Part shown: positions 44,866 to 57,049 of the stretch, piece by piece
Position numbering within the stretch: the first letter of the stretch is position 1
How the letters are laid out: each line of letters opens with the position of its first letter
NCBI GenBank assembly: GCA_022316685.1
Contig: JAKJHU010000659.1
Location: 62,001 to 126,000, forward strand
DNA from: Progne subis subis
Lineage: Eukaryota; Chordata; Aves; Passeriformes; Hirundinidae
Direction of reading: 5' to 3'
Length of the DNA: 64,000 bases
The notes under the pieces: model-generated
Databases searched by the model: none
The model's input: the letters and a program-made list of their open reading frames with translations, nothing else
Told to the model about the DNA's origin: nothing
Program-made: the position numbers and the translations under genes

Positions 44866-47139
44866 AGTGCCTCTTTGTTTCTGCATAGCATTCAGAATGG
44901 GACTTATTCCAGGCCCAGATTGTCTTGTGCCATGTGTCTTTTTTGTTATTCTATTGGTTGTATTTTAATTTCCTCTTTTTTTTTTTTTTTACTTTTTAAT
45001 ATATATTAATCAAAAAGGATCCCATTACCCACAGTATTGCTACATCAGCATCCCCCATGCTTGTGTTAAGCAGAGACAGTAAGGAGCCCATCATCACTGT
45101 GCATTTATGTAAAATAAAGTGTCCTGCTCTGCCCTGTGTGTCCAAGATGTTCCCTCAGCCCTTCTCTGGCTCTGCAGGGGCAGTGCCTGTGAGCAGAGGT
45201 GAGGGAAGAGACTCCCAGCAACAGCAGCACAGCCAGGGACAATGGCCCTGGCTCTTCCTGCATCTGCTCTTCCCAACTCCAGCCTCTCCTTCCCAGCCCT
45301 GCTGTGGCTGTCAGGCCCGAGTGCTCTGGCAGCTTGGTCACTGTGCTGCTGCGTGTCCGTGCTGTGCCCACAGGCAGGGACAGGCCATGGGCACTGCTGG
45401 GACACAGCTTGGGCTCCAGCACAGCAGCTGCAGCAGCAAAGGGATCTCCTGAGGGCAGGGCAGGAAGGCTTTGCTCTCCCTGCAGAGTCCCTCTCAGGAA
45501 CAGGCCCAAGGAACAGACTCTGAAGAGGCTCCTTGTGTTCCTTGTTCTCCCAGGGCTCAGTGGGATGAGATCAGGGTCCCAGTGTGGCCTTCAGGGCACT
45601 CAGGGCTGGCTCAGCTTCTGCTTGTTGGTGGCCAGGGCCAGGGCCCATCAGATGGGGAATGGTCTGTGCTGACCCTGGCTGGGGCTCTGCAGCTGGTGCC
45701 AGGGCTGATGGCAGGGGAAGGTTTGTCTGGAGGGCCTTGGGAGCTGCCAGGAGAACACAGGGCACCTGCAGGGACAGTGTGTGCCAGGGATCAGCAGGGA
45801 GTGGAGCTCCCTGGGCACAGGCCTGGCCAGGGTGGGCTCACCCCAAGATCAAGGACTGAATGTGTGCTGTGAGCCAGGAGAGCTCTGCAGCCCCAGGGGA
45901 CACAGCAGGCACAGGGAAAGGAGTCTGGGCACGGGCTGGTCTGACCCTCAGGGAACTTCCCCAGGAGGATGCAGGGCATCCCCAAGGCCATGGGGCAGCC
46001 CTGGAAGAAGAGGCAGGCACCTCTGAGCAGCCTCCATGGCCCCAGCAGAGCCTGTGTGGGGAGGGGTCAGTGCAGGGAGCAGCATCAGCTGCCTCTGTCT
46101 CCCAGCCTGAGCAGCAGAGCCCAGCAGAGGCAGCCCAGGGCCCCGGGCAGCACAGCCCCCGTGCTCTGCAGAGCAGCAGCCCCAGCTCGGGGCTGTGGGC
46201 AGCAGGGCATGGGGCTGCAGCAATGGCTGCTCAGGTCCAGCACAGACGTGTTCCCCTGGCAAAGGCTCTGTGGGCAGCTGGCATGTGCCAGGAGCAGAGC
46301 AGGAGCCCGTGGCTGTGCAGAGGAGCCCTGGCCAGAGGCTGCCCTGTCCCTGGGGCAGCAGGAGCTGCCTGAGGAGCCCCGGGGCCAACTCTGTGCTGCT
46401 GTGCTGGGCAGCGGGGCTGGCCCTGGGGCTGCACGAGCTGCCTGAGCTGAGCATGTCCTGAGCATTCCAGACACAGAGTGGCTGTTCCTGACCTCCAGTG
46501 CCTCCAGTTCCTGCTGCAGGGCCAGACAGGTCTGGGCTGCTCTGCAGGGCTGGGGCAGGGAGAGGAAAACAATGGACCCTTGCTTATAAGAGTCCCTGTA
46601 ACATCAGAATGATCTCCTTGGTTCCACACATCAGCTGGAGGAAGCTTTCATAGCCAGGGACTAAACAGCCTCTCCCAGGAACTGGGAATTCCTGCTGGTG
46701 CATTCCAACTTTCCAGGCAATGAGGTGGGCAGAAAAACCCAGGAAAACTAGGCAAGAAATCAGTAACCCATACTATAAGGCTTTTAGAGCAGATATTTGT
46801 TTATTCATGCTAGGAGTGAGGGGGATAGCTCCACCACAAACTCACTTGTCTGTTCCTCACACAGTACTAGCTTTTATATGTTTGTTTTGGGGTTTTTTTT
46901 AATTCTCATTATACTTTCCTACCATTCATGTTGTAACGTATTTTCTAATCACATGTTTATGTAAGCCCTTGTAGCACATGCTAGTCTCTGCACGCGGTGC
47001 TCGTCACCCTCCTGGTGGTTGTTTTGATGAAGACTCAGAAAACTTCCTGGCACTTGAACTTATTACCCCTGCTTCCTGCACATGCTCTATAAGATTGTCT
47101 GCTCAAATAGCCAGGGGTCAGCTGTTTGCAGTTACCTTG
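44866..47139. other. Unassigned DNA including a 781-bp block absent from copy 1
   Basis: Bases 44,866-45,646 have no counterpart in copy 1. They include poly(T) at 44,978-44,989, an AT-rich part, then GC-rich sequence. From 45,647 on it matches copy 1 from about 5,057. Open frames on both strands in 45,250-46,460 are not conserved in frame between copies. No gene recognised. Confidence 0.55.
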
Positions 47140-48246
47140 TGTCATGGTTGGACACTGGCCCACTGCCAGGCACCCACAAGAGTCCTTCACTCATCCTCCC
47201 CTGCCACAGCTGGGCAGAGAAGGAAAAAAATATTAAAGAACACTTCATGAGTGAGATAAGGACCAGGAGAAATATTTCAAATGCAAAAAAGGCTCAAGTT
47301 GCAAAGTGAATTTTATTACTAACAGAATAAGAGAAGAATAATAAGAGGTAAAAGAAACCCTTAAAACACCTTTTTTCCACCCATCTCCTCCCTCCTTCCC
47401 ACGACAGCACAGAGAAACAGGGCATGGGAGTTTTCTCATTTCATCCAGAGACCTTCTTCTGCTGCTCTGGGAGCGGAGTCCTTCCCCCATGTGGCCATGG
47501 AGTCCCTCCCACTGGATACAGTTCTCCATGAACTGCCCCAGCGTGGGTCCACTCTCACAAGCAGCAGCCCTACCGCACCTGCTGCAACGTGAGTCCTCCC
47601 ACGGGCACACAGTCCTCCCACTGCTGCAGCTTGGGGCTCTCCTCCCACGGGGTGCAGTCCTCCAAGGACAGGCTGCTCCAGTCTGGAAGCAGGGCCCCCT
47701 CTCTCCACCGGGTCTCCCACTGGATCACAGCCTCATCCAGGCATCCACCCGCTCTGGGATGGGCACCTCCCCAGGGGCTGTGGGTGGATCTCTGCATCCC
47801 CATGGATCCCCGTGGGCTGAGAGTGGATCTCTGCATCCCCATGGATCCCCATGGGCTGAGAGTGGATCTCTGCATCCCATGGATCCCCATGGGCTGACAG
47901 TGGATGTCTGCATTCCCATGGATCCCCATGGGCTGACAGTGGATCTCTGCATCCCCATGGATCCCCTGGGACTGAGAGTGGATCTCTGCATCCCCATGGA
48001 TCCCCATGGGCTGACAGTGGATCTCTGCATCCCCATGGATCCCCATGGGCTGACAGTGGATCACTGCATCCCCATGGATCCCCATGGGCTGAGAGTGGAT
48101 CTCTGCATCCCCATGGATCCCCATGGGCTGACAGTGGATCACTGCATCCCCATGGATCCCCATGGGCTCTGAGTGGATCTCTGCATCCCCCATGGATACC
48201 CGTGGTGCCCCTGCTGCCAAAAACCAGGCCATGCCAAACCAATAAA
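47140..48246 (-). mobile_element. Solo LTR of an avian ERV, copy 2
   Basis: Partner of 6,540-7,501, with flanks ccttg and gcttg (four of five bases shared). It is longer than copy 1 because of extra 39-bp minisatellite units. Confidence 0.7.
47786..48205. repeat. 39-bp minisatellite inside an LTR, copy 2 (about 10.6 units)
   Basis: Ten full units and a partial. Variants (ggatct/ggatca/ggatgt starts; gagagt/gacagt ends) alternate, and one unit is 38 bp. Copy 1 has about 6.6 units with fewer variant types. The variant pattern suggests several rounds of slippage or unequal exchange. Confidence 0.95.
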
Positions 48247-48719
48247 GCTTGTTCTGATGAATTTGCTGATTTCTGAAAAGAGCTTCATTCCCATTCCTTG
48301 TTACAACATAACTATTTCTTTCTGCACAGCTACAGCTTTTTGCACAGTTCAAGCATTATCTTGTTGCCTCGGCACCAGGGCCCATCAGGCTGAGTCTGAC
48401 CTGCCTTTCTCCAAGCTGCAAACAGAACCTGCCCCCAGCCAGTGCCCTGCAAACAGGCAGGGTTCTGTAGGGCCAGGGAGAGTGCACACAGATTTGGGGT
48501 CTGTGAGTGCTGGCAGGGAGAGATCAGGCACAGGGAAACACCTGCAGGGGGAAAATCTCCAGGAAGCAGAGAGAGTCCCTGTCCCTGAGCCCCATGGCCT
48601 CCAGTCCCTGCTGCAGGGCCAGACCTGACTCTGCTGCTCTGTGGGGCTGGGACAGGGCAGGGAGAGTCTGGACTCTGCAGTGCCAGCCAGAGGAAAACAA
48701 TGGACCTTTGGTTATACAG

Positions 48720-49040
48720 GTCCCTGCAGTGTCACAATGGTCTCCATGGTTCCATGAGGCCATGAAGAGGAAAAATGGCTGCTTGATTCCTTGGGCCCTG
48801 CAATGTAACAATTTCATCCTGGTTCCATGAGACCACAAAGCGTCACTATGGTCCACTTGGTTTCATGATGTCCTGCAGTGCCACAATGGCCCCTCGGTTC
48901 TAAGAGGTCCTGACATGGCAGAGAGGTGTCCTTGGTGACAGAGTGACACAACTGACCCTTGGTCACACCAGGCCCCGCAGTGTCACACGGCACCTTTGGT
49001 TCTGTGGGGCCGCAGTGTCTGTTCTGCTGGTGAGCAGGGT
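48720..49040 (+). repeat. 36-37-bp degenerate array, copy 2
   Basis: Partner of 7,970-8,292, with nearly the same units in the same order. Copy number has not changed noticeably, unlike the neighbouring minisatellites. Confidence 0.85.
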
Positions 49041-51128
49041 CAGCACCAAAGACACAGACACAAAGTTCAGGAATTCTGTGATTTATTATAATGCAAAACT
49101 GCAAAGAATCAGCAAAGGAGAAGCTCAGCAATGCACCCAATCATCACTACCAAAGATTGCCTGCAGTGATTAAGAAAGACAGCACGAGGTCCCCTCAGAC
49201 TTTCCCATCACCCAGATCCACACATCAGCTGGGGGAAGCTGTCCCCGCCAAGGAGTGCACACAGGAGGGAAGAGTGGCAGGGGCTGTGCTGAAAGTCAGC
49301 TCCATGTGCTGCTGCTGCTGCTGCTGCTGTGGGGGTCATTTGTGCATCTGTGCCCCAGAGTGAGGGATCAGATCCAGGCACTGCTGCTGCTCCCTGGGGA
49401 TCAGCCACCATTTGGTTGTTGCTGTCAGGGCCAGCAGAAGCGGTGGCTGGAGCAGCGGGTGCTGACAGTGCCCCAAGCCCGGGGCTGGAGGGGTCCCTGG
49501 GCTGGGGCTGGCAGGGAGCTGCCCCTTGTTCTCCCTCTGCCTCCCGCAGAGCTGGGCCGGGCACAAGTGGGGCAGCACAGCAAACAGGGAGCCTGCCAGT
49601 CTCTTCCAGCCCTGTCTGCTCACAGTTTGGGCCTTGGAGCTTCAGGTGGACAAAGGCAGCTGCTTCTGCTCCCTCTGTGTGTCCCGTGTTCAGCAGTGCT
49701 GCTCCATCAGTCTGTGCCCAGCAGTGGGGAAAAGCCTCAGCCCTGCAGGGCCTGAGCAGCTCAGCCAGCGGGAAGGGAGCTGCTCCTCACAGGAATGAGC
49801 AGTAAAGGACTGTAGCACCTTGTTCTTGGGCAGAGCCCAAATTCTGGGAGGGAATAACAGAATTATTCACGTGCAGTGGTGCAACAGCACTGCAGATGCT
49901 GTGCCTGCAAACACATGGTTCAAGATATGCAAAAGAATTCTGCAACTCTTGACTAGAACAAGATGTCACCAGTGCTGAACTCCAGTTATGTCCAAAGCAC
50001 CCACTTTACACATCTGCTGGTCTGTGCTACGTTTTTTTCTTCAGGGTATCCAAACAAAAGTAAACAGAAGAGAAGCGTACAATTTGATTATCAGAAATGT
50101 ATCTCATTTTGCTGTACATTCCTTTTTTAGGCCGTGTTGTCTGCTTAAAAAGAAAAAGAAAAAAGAAAACCAAATATATATGAAAGAGGAAAGCAAAATA
50201 TAAATGTGTAGCGACAAATCTTATAGAACTTTGGATTAAGATGTAACTGATCTTTTGAAAAAGAGAACTAAGTTGTCTACTTTGTAAATGTTCTGATGGC
50301 ATGGATCCATCTTACTGACGTCAGTGTCTTTTTTTAAAAGATTTTGGTGGTTTTTTTCCAATATGAAGATATTTTAAATTGTGTTTGAAGCAATAGGCAA
50401 CTGAAAGATGGATTGTGCATGACAGTGTCTTGACTTTAAAAATAGTACAGTTGCAACTTGGATGTAAAGTATTGCAAATGAAATTTCAAAATCCCAATGG
50501 ATTGTGTGACAGCAGCTTTTCCTTGAGGATGTGCGGCAACACAGACTTCATTAAGGGGTTGGGGGGCTTGGGGCTTTGTCCTGTGCCCCTCTGAATGTCA
50601 TGAAACAGGACTTAACCTGCCACCAGCCCAGGTCATTCGTCACCACAGCTCCTTGGACCTTGTGTCCCCCAGAGCAGACACAAAGTGTTTCTGCTGCACC
50701 CCCCATAGCATAAATCCACTGAGAGCTGGGATTTTCCCAAGGCTTGTCTCCATTGTGCCATATTCCTAAAGAACCAGCAGCTCATCCTGATGAATATGGC
50801 GAGTTACACGGATGGTTGTCAGCTCCATTTCCTGCCTAGAAATCCTGAAACTGCTTCTGAATGCTGCTCCTTCAGCTCTTGGACACCTATTCACACGAGG
50901 GAAAAAAAAATCCCCTGGCCACCAGCTTACAGAGTGAGTTATATCAAAGTTAGAGCTCTGTGGGAAATCTCTATCCATTCTTATCCTTTAATATATCTAT
51001 AGGTGGGGGTGTGCACTGATGTGTCTTGTACAGAAAGGAAGGAGTGTGCAAGCAATGACTGACACTTTCACTCTCAGTGTTCATTCCATACCCATGAGGA
51101 CAAAGACATTATGGAAACCTTGCACAGA
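49041..51128. other. Unassigned DNA, copy 2, carrying a deletion junction
   Basis: Partner of 8,293-8,519 joined to 9,692-11,584. The 1,178-bp deletion junction is at AGTGCA, 49,254-49,259. It holds (CTG)7 at about 49,308-49,328 and GC-rich open frames at 49,330-49,800. No gene recognised. Confidence 0.55.
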
Positions 51129-51289
51129 CAAACCCTTCTATCCATGGATAGAGAGACATGCAAGAGCCCCTGGCACACACAGACCCTTCTATCCATGGAT
51201 ACAGAGACATGCAAGAGCCCCTGGCACACACAGACCCTTCTGTCCATGGATACAGAGACATGCAAGAGCCCCTGGCACACACAGACCCT
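51129..51289. repeat. 51-bp minisatellite, copy 2 (3 units)
   Basis: Three 51-bp units where copy 1 has six, with the same flanks on both sides. Confidence 0.95.
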
Positions 51290-52163
51290 TTCCCCACAAG
51301 CTGCAGGACATGAGAACACAACCCTTGCAAACACTGACTGCAAGCCACAGCTCTGGGTGCTCCCCATGAAGCTCAGCTCTGGCACCACTGTCTGCCCCAG
51401 GCTCCAGGGGATGCAGTGGGAGCCCGGCTGGGCTCTGCCCTGGGGCCATCCTGCAGGCAGAGCTGGAAACAGGGAGCATTTAGGTGCCACAAACAGCCAA
51501 GCCAGGGGCGCAGGGCAGCTGCTCCAGCCCGGACTGCACTGCTGTGTGCTGTGCTCTGGGGCTGGGGCTCTGCGCACAGGGGACTGCACTGGTGTGTGCC
51601 AGAGGAGACAAAGAAGCTTCAGCTTTAGTCTAACTGAGCTGGGTGGGTGAGCTGGGAAGAGTGGGGAGGCTCAGGGGGATTCACAGAGCTCATGCTGCTG
51701 GAAGGATGAGGAAAAGGGAGAGGGAACTCAGCAGTGAGGAGAGCTGAGGGCTGGAGAGCAGCTCTGAATGACACTAAAATGCCACTGTACCTCTGAGACA
51801 TTGCTGTTCTTCTGCCAGGGACAGGATGAGTCCCTAAGCCTGGGACTCGGTCTCCCTCATGGTGAGGGGCATCAAGGAAGGCAACAGTGTGATGGAGACT
51901 GCGATGGGCTGGGAACTCACTGGGGGAAAGGAGGGAGCAGTTGTGAAGTAAAAGGCAGCTGGGGGAGAGAACTGTTCAGTGAAGGGCTGAGCTACAGCTT
52001 GAGCATGCTGAAAAATGTCATTTAGGGTCACCCTAGATTGATTTCATTTCACAAGGTATTGAAAAGGTTTAATTTAGGGGGGATGTCATGTTTTCCCTTG
52101 GAGATGTACATCTCCAAACTTGAGCAGCACTGCCAAAATGCTCAAGCAAGTCTCTGCTGCAGG
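51290..52163. other. Unassigned DNA between minisatellite and PIM unit B, copy 2
   Basis: Partner of 11,896-12,768. Nothing recognised. Confidence 0.5.
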
Positions 52164-53407
52164 TCACACCGTTTCTTCTTTGGCTGATTCCGGCCCGGTG
52201 CTGAGCTCCAGCAGAGCCCTGGCAGAGCCCAGAGCAGCCTCAGCATCCGCAGAGCCCGGCTGCAAGGAGAGAAAGCAGAAACCGCCCATCAGCTGAAGGC
52301 TCCTGTGCCCTTGTCCCAGCCGCCCGCGGTGCCCAGGCCATGCTGGCCGTGCTCAGAGCGGTGCCCAAAGCTGCCCATCATTGCTGCCTTTGGCAGCAGA
52401 GCAGGAGGGCAGGACATGTGCCCAGCCTGCAGCCAGCCACGGCACATCCACCTCCTCAGCAGCTGCCCAGAGCAGGATGCTCCTGTGCTCGCTGCCATCT
52501 CCCAAAAGCTCTTATCCCACCCCCATGCCAAGAAGATGGGGACCCACCTCACGCCATACCGCTGGAAGAAAAGCTGCTCCCAAAGGATGTCCTCAGCCTT
52601 CTCCAGGGCACGGCCCATCCACGCCACAGCTGGTCCCAAGCACTTCCCCATCCAGACTGGACACTGCCTGGAAGGCTTCCTTTAGAAAAACAAACAACAA
52701 ATTAAGGAAAATAGATTACAGACAAAAAGGGGAAACAAGGAAAAGATAAAAGATTTTATGTCAGTCACAGGTTGAGGAAGGCCCAACCCCTGCATGCTAG
52801 GGAAAAACCCACCCACGGGTGAGGGAAGCCCATGCTTTCTCCTTCCCCCCTGCACTGCCCCCCAAAAGTGATGGTGATCCCAAAGCAAACAAGGGGAGTG
52901 GAGCAGCCCAAGCCCTTCCTTGCCTGCAAAGCAAAGCACAGGTGCACAGGTGCTGGAGTCCCACCTCTGCTCCTGCCATGGGGGTTTGTTTGTGTCGGGC
53001 TGGCTGCCCCAGCCCCAGCCCAGGGCACGGTGGGTGGTGGGGGCTGTTGGCAGGGCCAGGAGCCGACTCCCATTTCGTAACCACCCCAGCCCATGGCCCC
53101 AGCCCTGACACAAAGCAGCTGGCAGCCCACTGAAGAATCAGTTGCATCAGCCCCAGCAAAGGGGGAACCTTTGGTTCCTGGCCAGGCTGTGCAATGCCCA
53201 AATCTGGGAGCATCCCCTGTGTGTGGACTCATCTGCAAATTCACTGTAGAGCCTGGCTTTGAAGAAGGTTCCAGAATCAGAGTCCCTCATCTCCAGCTTT
53301 GTGCTGGCCAGGTCGAGGAAGAGGTGTCATCCTTGATGTCATCCTCGCTGTCTCCAGCAGCAGCAGCCCCACCTGGTACAGCTCCTCCAGGGGCTCCTTC
53401 TCCTTCC
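52164..53407 (-). pseudogene. PIM-like kinase pseudogene, unit B, copy 2
   Basis: Partner of 12,769-14,016 with the same structure. The fused exon is at 53,233-53,407 (one base shorter than copy 1, a frameshift near 53,327), the exon 5-like segment at 52,548-52,679, and the possible last exon at about 52,164-52,259. The AT in place of the GT donor is shared with copy 1, so unit B was already dead when the segment duplicated. The exon 5-like segment here has one frame open across the whole exon (GRALEKAEDILWEQLFFQRY), which copy 1 breaks by indels. No kinase active site remains. Confidence 0.72.
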
Positions 53408-53683
53408 CTGGGGGTGAGACCAGGCTCTCAGTGCTCTGCCCAGGGCCCCAGCTGTCAGTGAACCAGGACAAGCCAAACCAGCTGGGATGGCAGCCACCAG
53501 TGCTGGGCAGACACGCTCAGCTCCAGCACAAGGGCTGCGTGCTCCCATCTGAGGACCCCTGTGCAGTGACACAGGCAGCAGAAAAAAGTCTGGGTTTCTT
53601 TGCTTCTGATTGCCAAGGCATGTGTGCAGCTGTTACTTACCAGGGCCCTGCATCAAAGGGTGCCTGTGGCTCTCTCCCTTCTT

Positions 53684-56158
53684 CTACAGCTGATGAATAT
53701 CCTGCATCCAAGGATCATGGAAGAGGTCTTCTAATGAGGGCCTGTCCACGTCTAGCATGGTTAAACCTCCTGATCAGATCTTGGCACTCTGGGGAGAGAA
53801 ACCAGAAACTGCCGGTCATTTAGAGAAGGCTCCTGTCTGCTTTGCCCCACTATTCCCATGCCCAGGCCATGCTGGATGTGCTCAGAGCTGGGCCTAAACT
53901 TTCCCATCAATTCCCTGTTTTGGAGGAGAGCAGGAGAGCAGGACATGTGCCACCTCCTCAGCAGCTGCCAGAGCAGGATGCTCATCAGCCCGCTGCTGTC
54001 TCCCAGCACTGGTATTCCCCGTGCCCAGAGATGAGGATCCACCTTGAGAGAGCCGTTGTGGCAGCGAGAGCTGATGGTCCCAGCTGATGTTCTGGCCCCT
54101 CCTGAAAGGGTGCTCCCCGCAGACCATCTGGTGCAGCAGGATGCCCAGGGACCAGATGGTAGCTGGCTTGCCGTAGTACCAGCCAAAGTGGGTCCATTCC
54201 GGGGGACTGTATGACGGTGTTCCTATGGAATACAGATGGAGCTCATCAGGGGGATGCTGCTGCTCCCAGAGCCTGGCCCCAGCATCCCTGGGCATGCGGA
54301 GGCTGCCCCAGTGGCACGTGGTGTGACCTGCTGCCCTCTCACCAGCACCTGGGACTTGTGGACAACCTTGGGGTTGGAAAAGAAGCCACTGGTGTTGGAA
54401 GAGGGCAGTGTAAGTTCTGGCAATGCCCAACATGACAAGGAAAATCCCATTCAGTGCTGGGGAAAAACCATGCCTTCATCCTCCCTGCCTGCATTGCCCC
54501 AAAAACATTCTGAAGCCAAGGCAAACCAGGCGAGTGGAGCAGTCCAAGCCCTTTCTCACCTGCACACCAAACTGGCTGGAGCACAGGTTCTGGCTCCACC
54601 CCTCTCTGCCACCCCCACACACGGGTGTTTCTGTCAGGCTGGCTGCCCAGTCCCAGCCCCAGTCCTGGCAGAGTGGCTGGAAAAGGCTGCCAGCACGGCT
54701 GGAAGCTGACCCCCACCTGCCCCTGCTCAAAAGCAACTTGGCTGAAGACTCAATGCCATGACTGGCAGCAAAGGGGAGAATCCCTGCTGCCACACCCAGG
54801 TTGGGTCATGAGATGTTGGGCAGGAGATGTCCAGAACTGGGAGCACACCCCTTTGTGGGCTCACCTGCAAAGTGAGTGTAGGCCGTGTCTGCAGGTAGGT
54901 GCCACAGCCGAAGTCGATCAATTTGGCCTGCCCGGTGGCCAGGTCAACCAGGATGTTCTCTGGTTTGATGTCCCTGTGCAGGACCCCGCAGCTGGTGCAG
55001 TGCTGCACGGCCTCCAGCACCTGGCGGAACAGCTCCCGGCCACCTCCTCGGACAGGAACCCCCGTGCCCGAATGAAATGCCGGAGGTCCTGACATCGTTC
55101 CGGGCGCTCCAGCACCATGATGATGTCGTTGGGGAGCTCAAGCCACTCCAGCAGCTGGGCGACCCAGGGAAGCCAGTGGAGACCTTGTGCAGCAGCACGA
55201 TCTCCAGTGGTGCGCTGGTGCCGTTGGGCTGCGGGAGGAGCACGATGCCGTCAGTGGGGCTGATGCCGTGCCAGGGCTGGGGAAGCCCTCACCCAGCCCG
55301 GGATGCTCTGCACCCTGCGCTGGCCTCACCCCGCTCTCCCTCCAGGCATCCTTGGGGCTTCCACCCTGCCGGGCCTCGGCTCATCCCCGCCCAGCACGCC
55401 CCGGCTTCTCCCGCTGGCCCCGCTCACTCACCAGCTGGTCCCAGTGCCGGACGCGGTTCCGTGGCACCCTTTTGATGGCCACCTGCAAACCAAGGGGAGC
55501 AGCGGGATGAGCTCAGCACCCGCCCTGCCCAGCCCCATCCTCCATCTCCTGCGCCCGCCGCCGGCCCCGCCGCTCACCGGGGCGCCGTCCGAGAGCCGCG
55601 TCGCCGCGAAGACGCTGCCGAAGCCGCCGCGCCCCAGGAGCGACCCCACTCGGTACTGCTCCTTGAGGCCGTGCTGCGCCTTCCCTGCCGGCGAGACGCG
55701 GCTGTCAGCGCTCGGCCCGGGGCCAGGAACGGCCCCCGAGCGCCCTCAACCGCCCCGGGCCGGGCATCCCCAGGCGTTCGCTCCTGGGACGGGACAGCGG
55801 CGGCTCGGGGCCGGCGGCCGCGCTGCCGAGCGGCGGAGCTCGGGCCGGGGAAGCCGCAGCGGAGGCGGCGGGAGCGGCTGCACCGCGTGTGTCCTCTGCG
55901 GGGCCCGGGAGGAGCCGGGGCCGGGGCCGGGGCCGGGCCGGGGCCGGGGCCGGGCCGGGGCCGGGGCCGGGGCCGGGGCCGAGCATGGCTCAGGCGCAGC
56001 CAAAGGGCAGCGATGCCCCCTTGGCTCCAGGCACTGATGCCCGCCCAGCATCGCCACCGCCAGTACGGCCAGAGCCGGGCGGAGGGGAGACCGCGGCGGG
56101 ACGCCCGGGGGCGGGGACGGGGCAGCCCCGTCCGGGACCGGGGGCGGGCTGGGGGCAT
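53684..56158 (-). pseudogene. PIM1-like serine/threonine kinase, unit A, copy 2 (frameshifted)
   Basis: Same exon structure as 14,293-16,754: exon 2 at 55,578-55,684, exon 3 at 55,432-55,482, exon 4 at 54,865-55,228, exon 5 at 54,043-54,222 and exon 6 at 53,684-53,788. Splice sites are consensus. HRDIKPEN (HRD at 54,970-54,978) and DFG (54,908-54,916) are intact and share one frame. Exon 4 carries three single-base losses (near 55,165, 55,038 and 54,892), and exon 6 has lost two bases near 53,768, so no full kinase frame exists as given. The lesion set differs entirely from copy 1. The likely start ATG is at 56,158, in CpG-rich DNA. It could be a recent pseudogene or a gene whose sequence carries base-calling indels. 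Confidence 0.88.
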
Positions 56159-56170
56159 GGCCCGGCCCGG
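55550..56170 (-). promoter_or_regulatory. CpG-rich block at the 5' part of PIM unit A, copy 2
   Basis: Partner of 16,180-16,760, equally CG-dense, and containing the expanded CCGGGG repeat. A promoter role is inferred from position only. Confidence 0.5.
55915..55982. repeat. (CCGGGG)n hexanucleotide repeat, expanded in copy 2
   Basis: Eleven units, nine hexamers and two pentamers (CCGGG), on the plus strand, which is antisense to the PIM-like gene. Copy 1 has four hexamers with one extra C (16,551-16,577). Runs of four G separated by CC can form G-quadruplexes. Confidence 0.93.
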
Positions 56171-57049
56171 CAGGGGAGAGGGAGACTGGGAGAGGAGGGG
56201 GACACCGGGAAAGGGAGACCGGGAGAGGGTGCGGGACTGCGGAGAGAGTGTGCGGGACTGAGGGAGAGGGAGAGAAAAGCAGGACGGGGTAGACAAAATC
56301 TTCTCTTTGGCTTATGCCGCTGCTGCTGCTGCTGCTGCCGCTGCCGCTGCTGCTGCTGCAACTGAAGCCCAGGGCCGTTTGTCCCCGTGTCCGTTTGTCC
56401 GTTGCCCGCTCAGCCCCGCCGAGCCCCGCGCTCCCCGGGGCAGCCCCTGAGCCTGTCCAGACACGGGAACTTTGCAGTGTTGAGCCAAGACCCAGAGTCT
56501 TGACTCCTGCACGGTGGCACAGGAATCCCCTTGGCTGCTGCTGTGCATTGTCCCTGCTGAGGGTCAGACACTGTCAGAGCACATTCCCTGAATGCAGAAT
56601 TTGTACCTGACCCAAGCACTGCACCTGTGTCTCCAGCATTGCTTTCCAAGAAAACAGGGGAAGGCAAACTTGTAGCTCATGGTATTTTACAGTGTCTGAA
56701 ATTTGCCAACTCATGGATCTTCAAGGTGAGATCCATTTGGAATTGATGGGATGGAGAAGTAGTGCAAGATGGAAAAGGGGAGCATAGAAATAAATAGAGA
56801 AAAACAACTTGAATGTTTCTTTCCATTTTCATTTCATTTTCAAAAGCTCTTTCAGTTTTCCCAGAATCTGCTCCACAATCCCGTTTGCTCTTTCCAAGAA
56901 ACCTTCCTGCAGAACAGGGTGGAGCTTCTGGCACAAGATGTGCCACAATGGCAGCTTCCCTTGGCTTTCCACACTGTGCATGCAGCAGGAGTCTTGCAGC
57001 AAAGCAGACAAATAGTTAATAAACCTGACAACTTGTTCTTTCTTTTCCT
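56159..57049. other. Purine repeat, CTG tract and unassigned DNA upstream of PIM unit A, copy 2
   Basis: A GGGAGA-type purine repeat at 56,170-56,275 and an interrupted (CTG/CCG)n tract at 56,317-56,361, shorter than in copy 1. The rest is unassigned. Confidence 0.7.
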
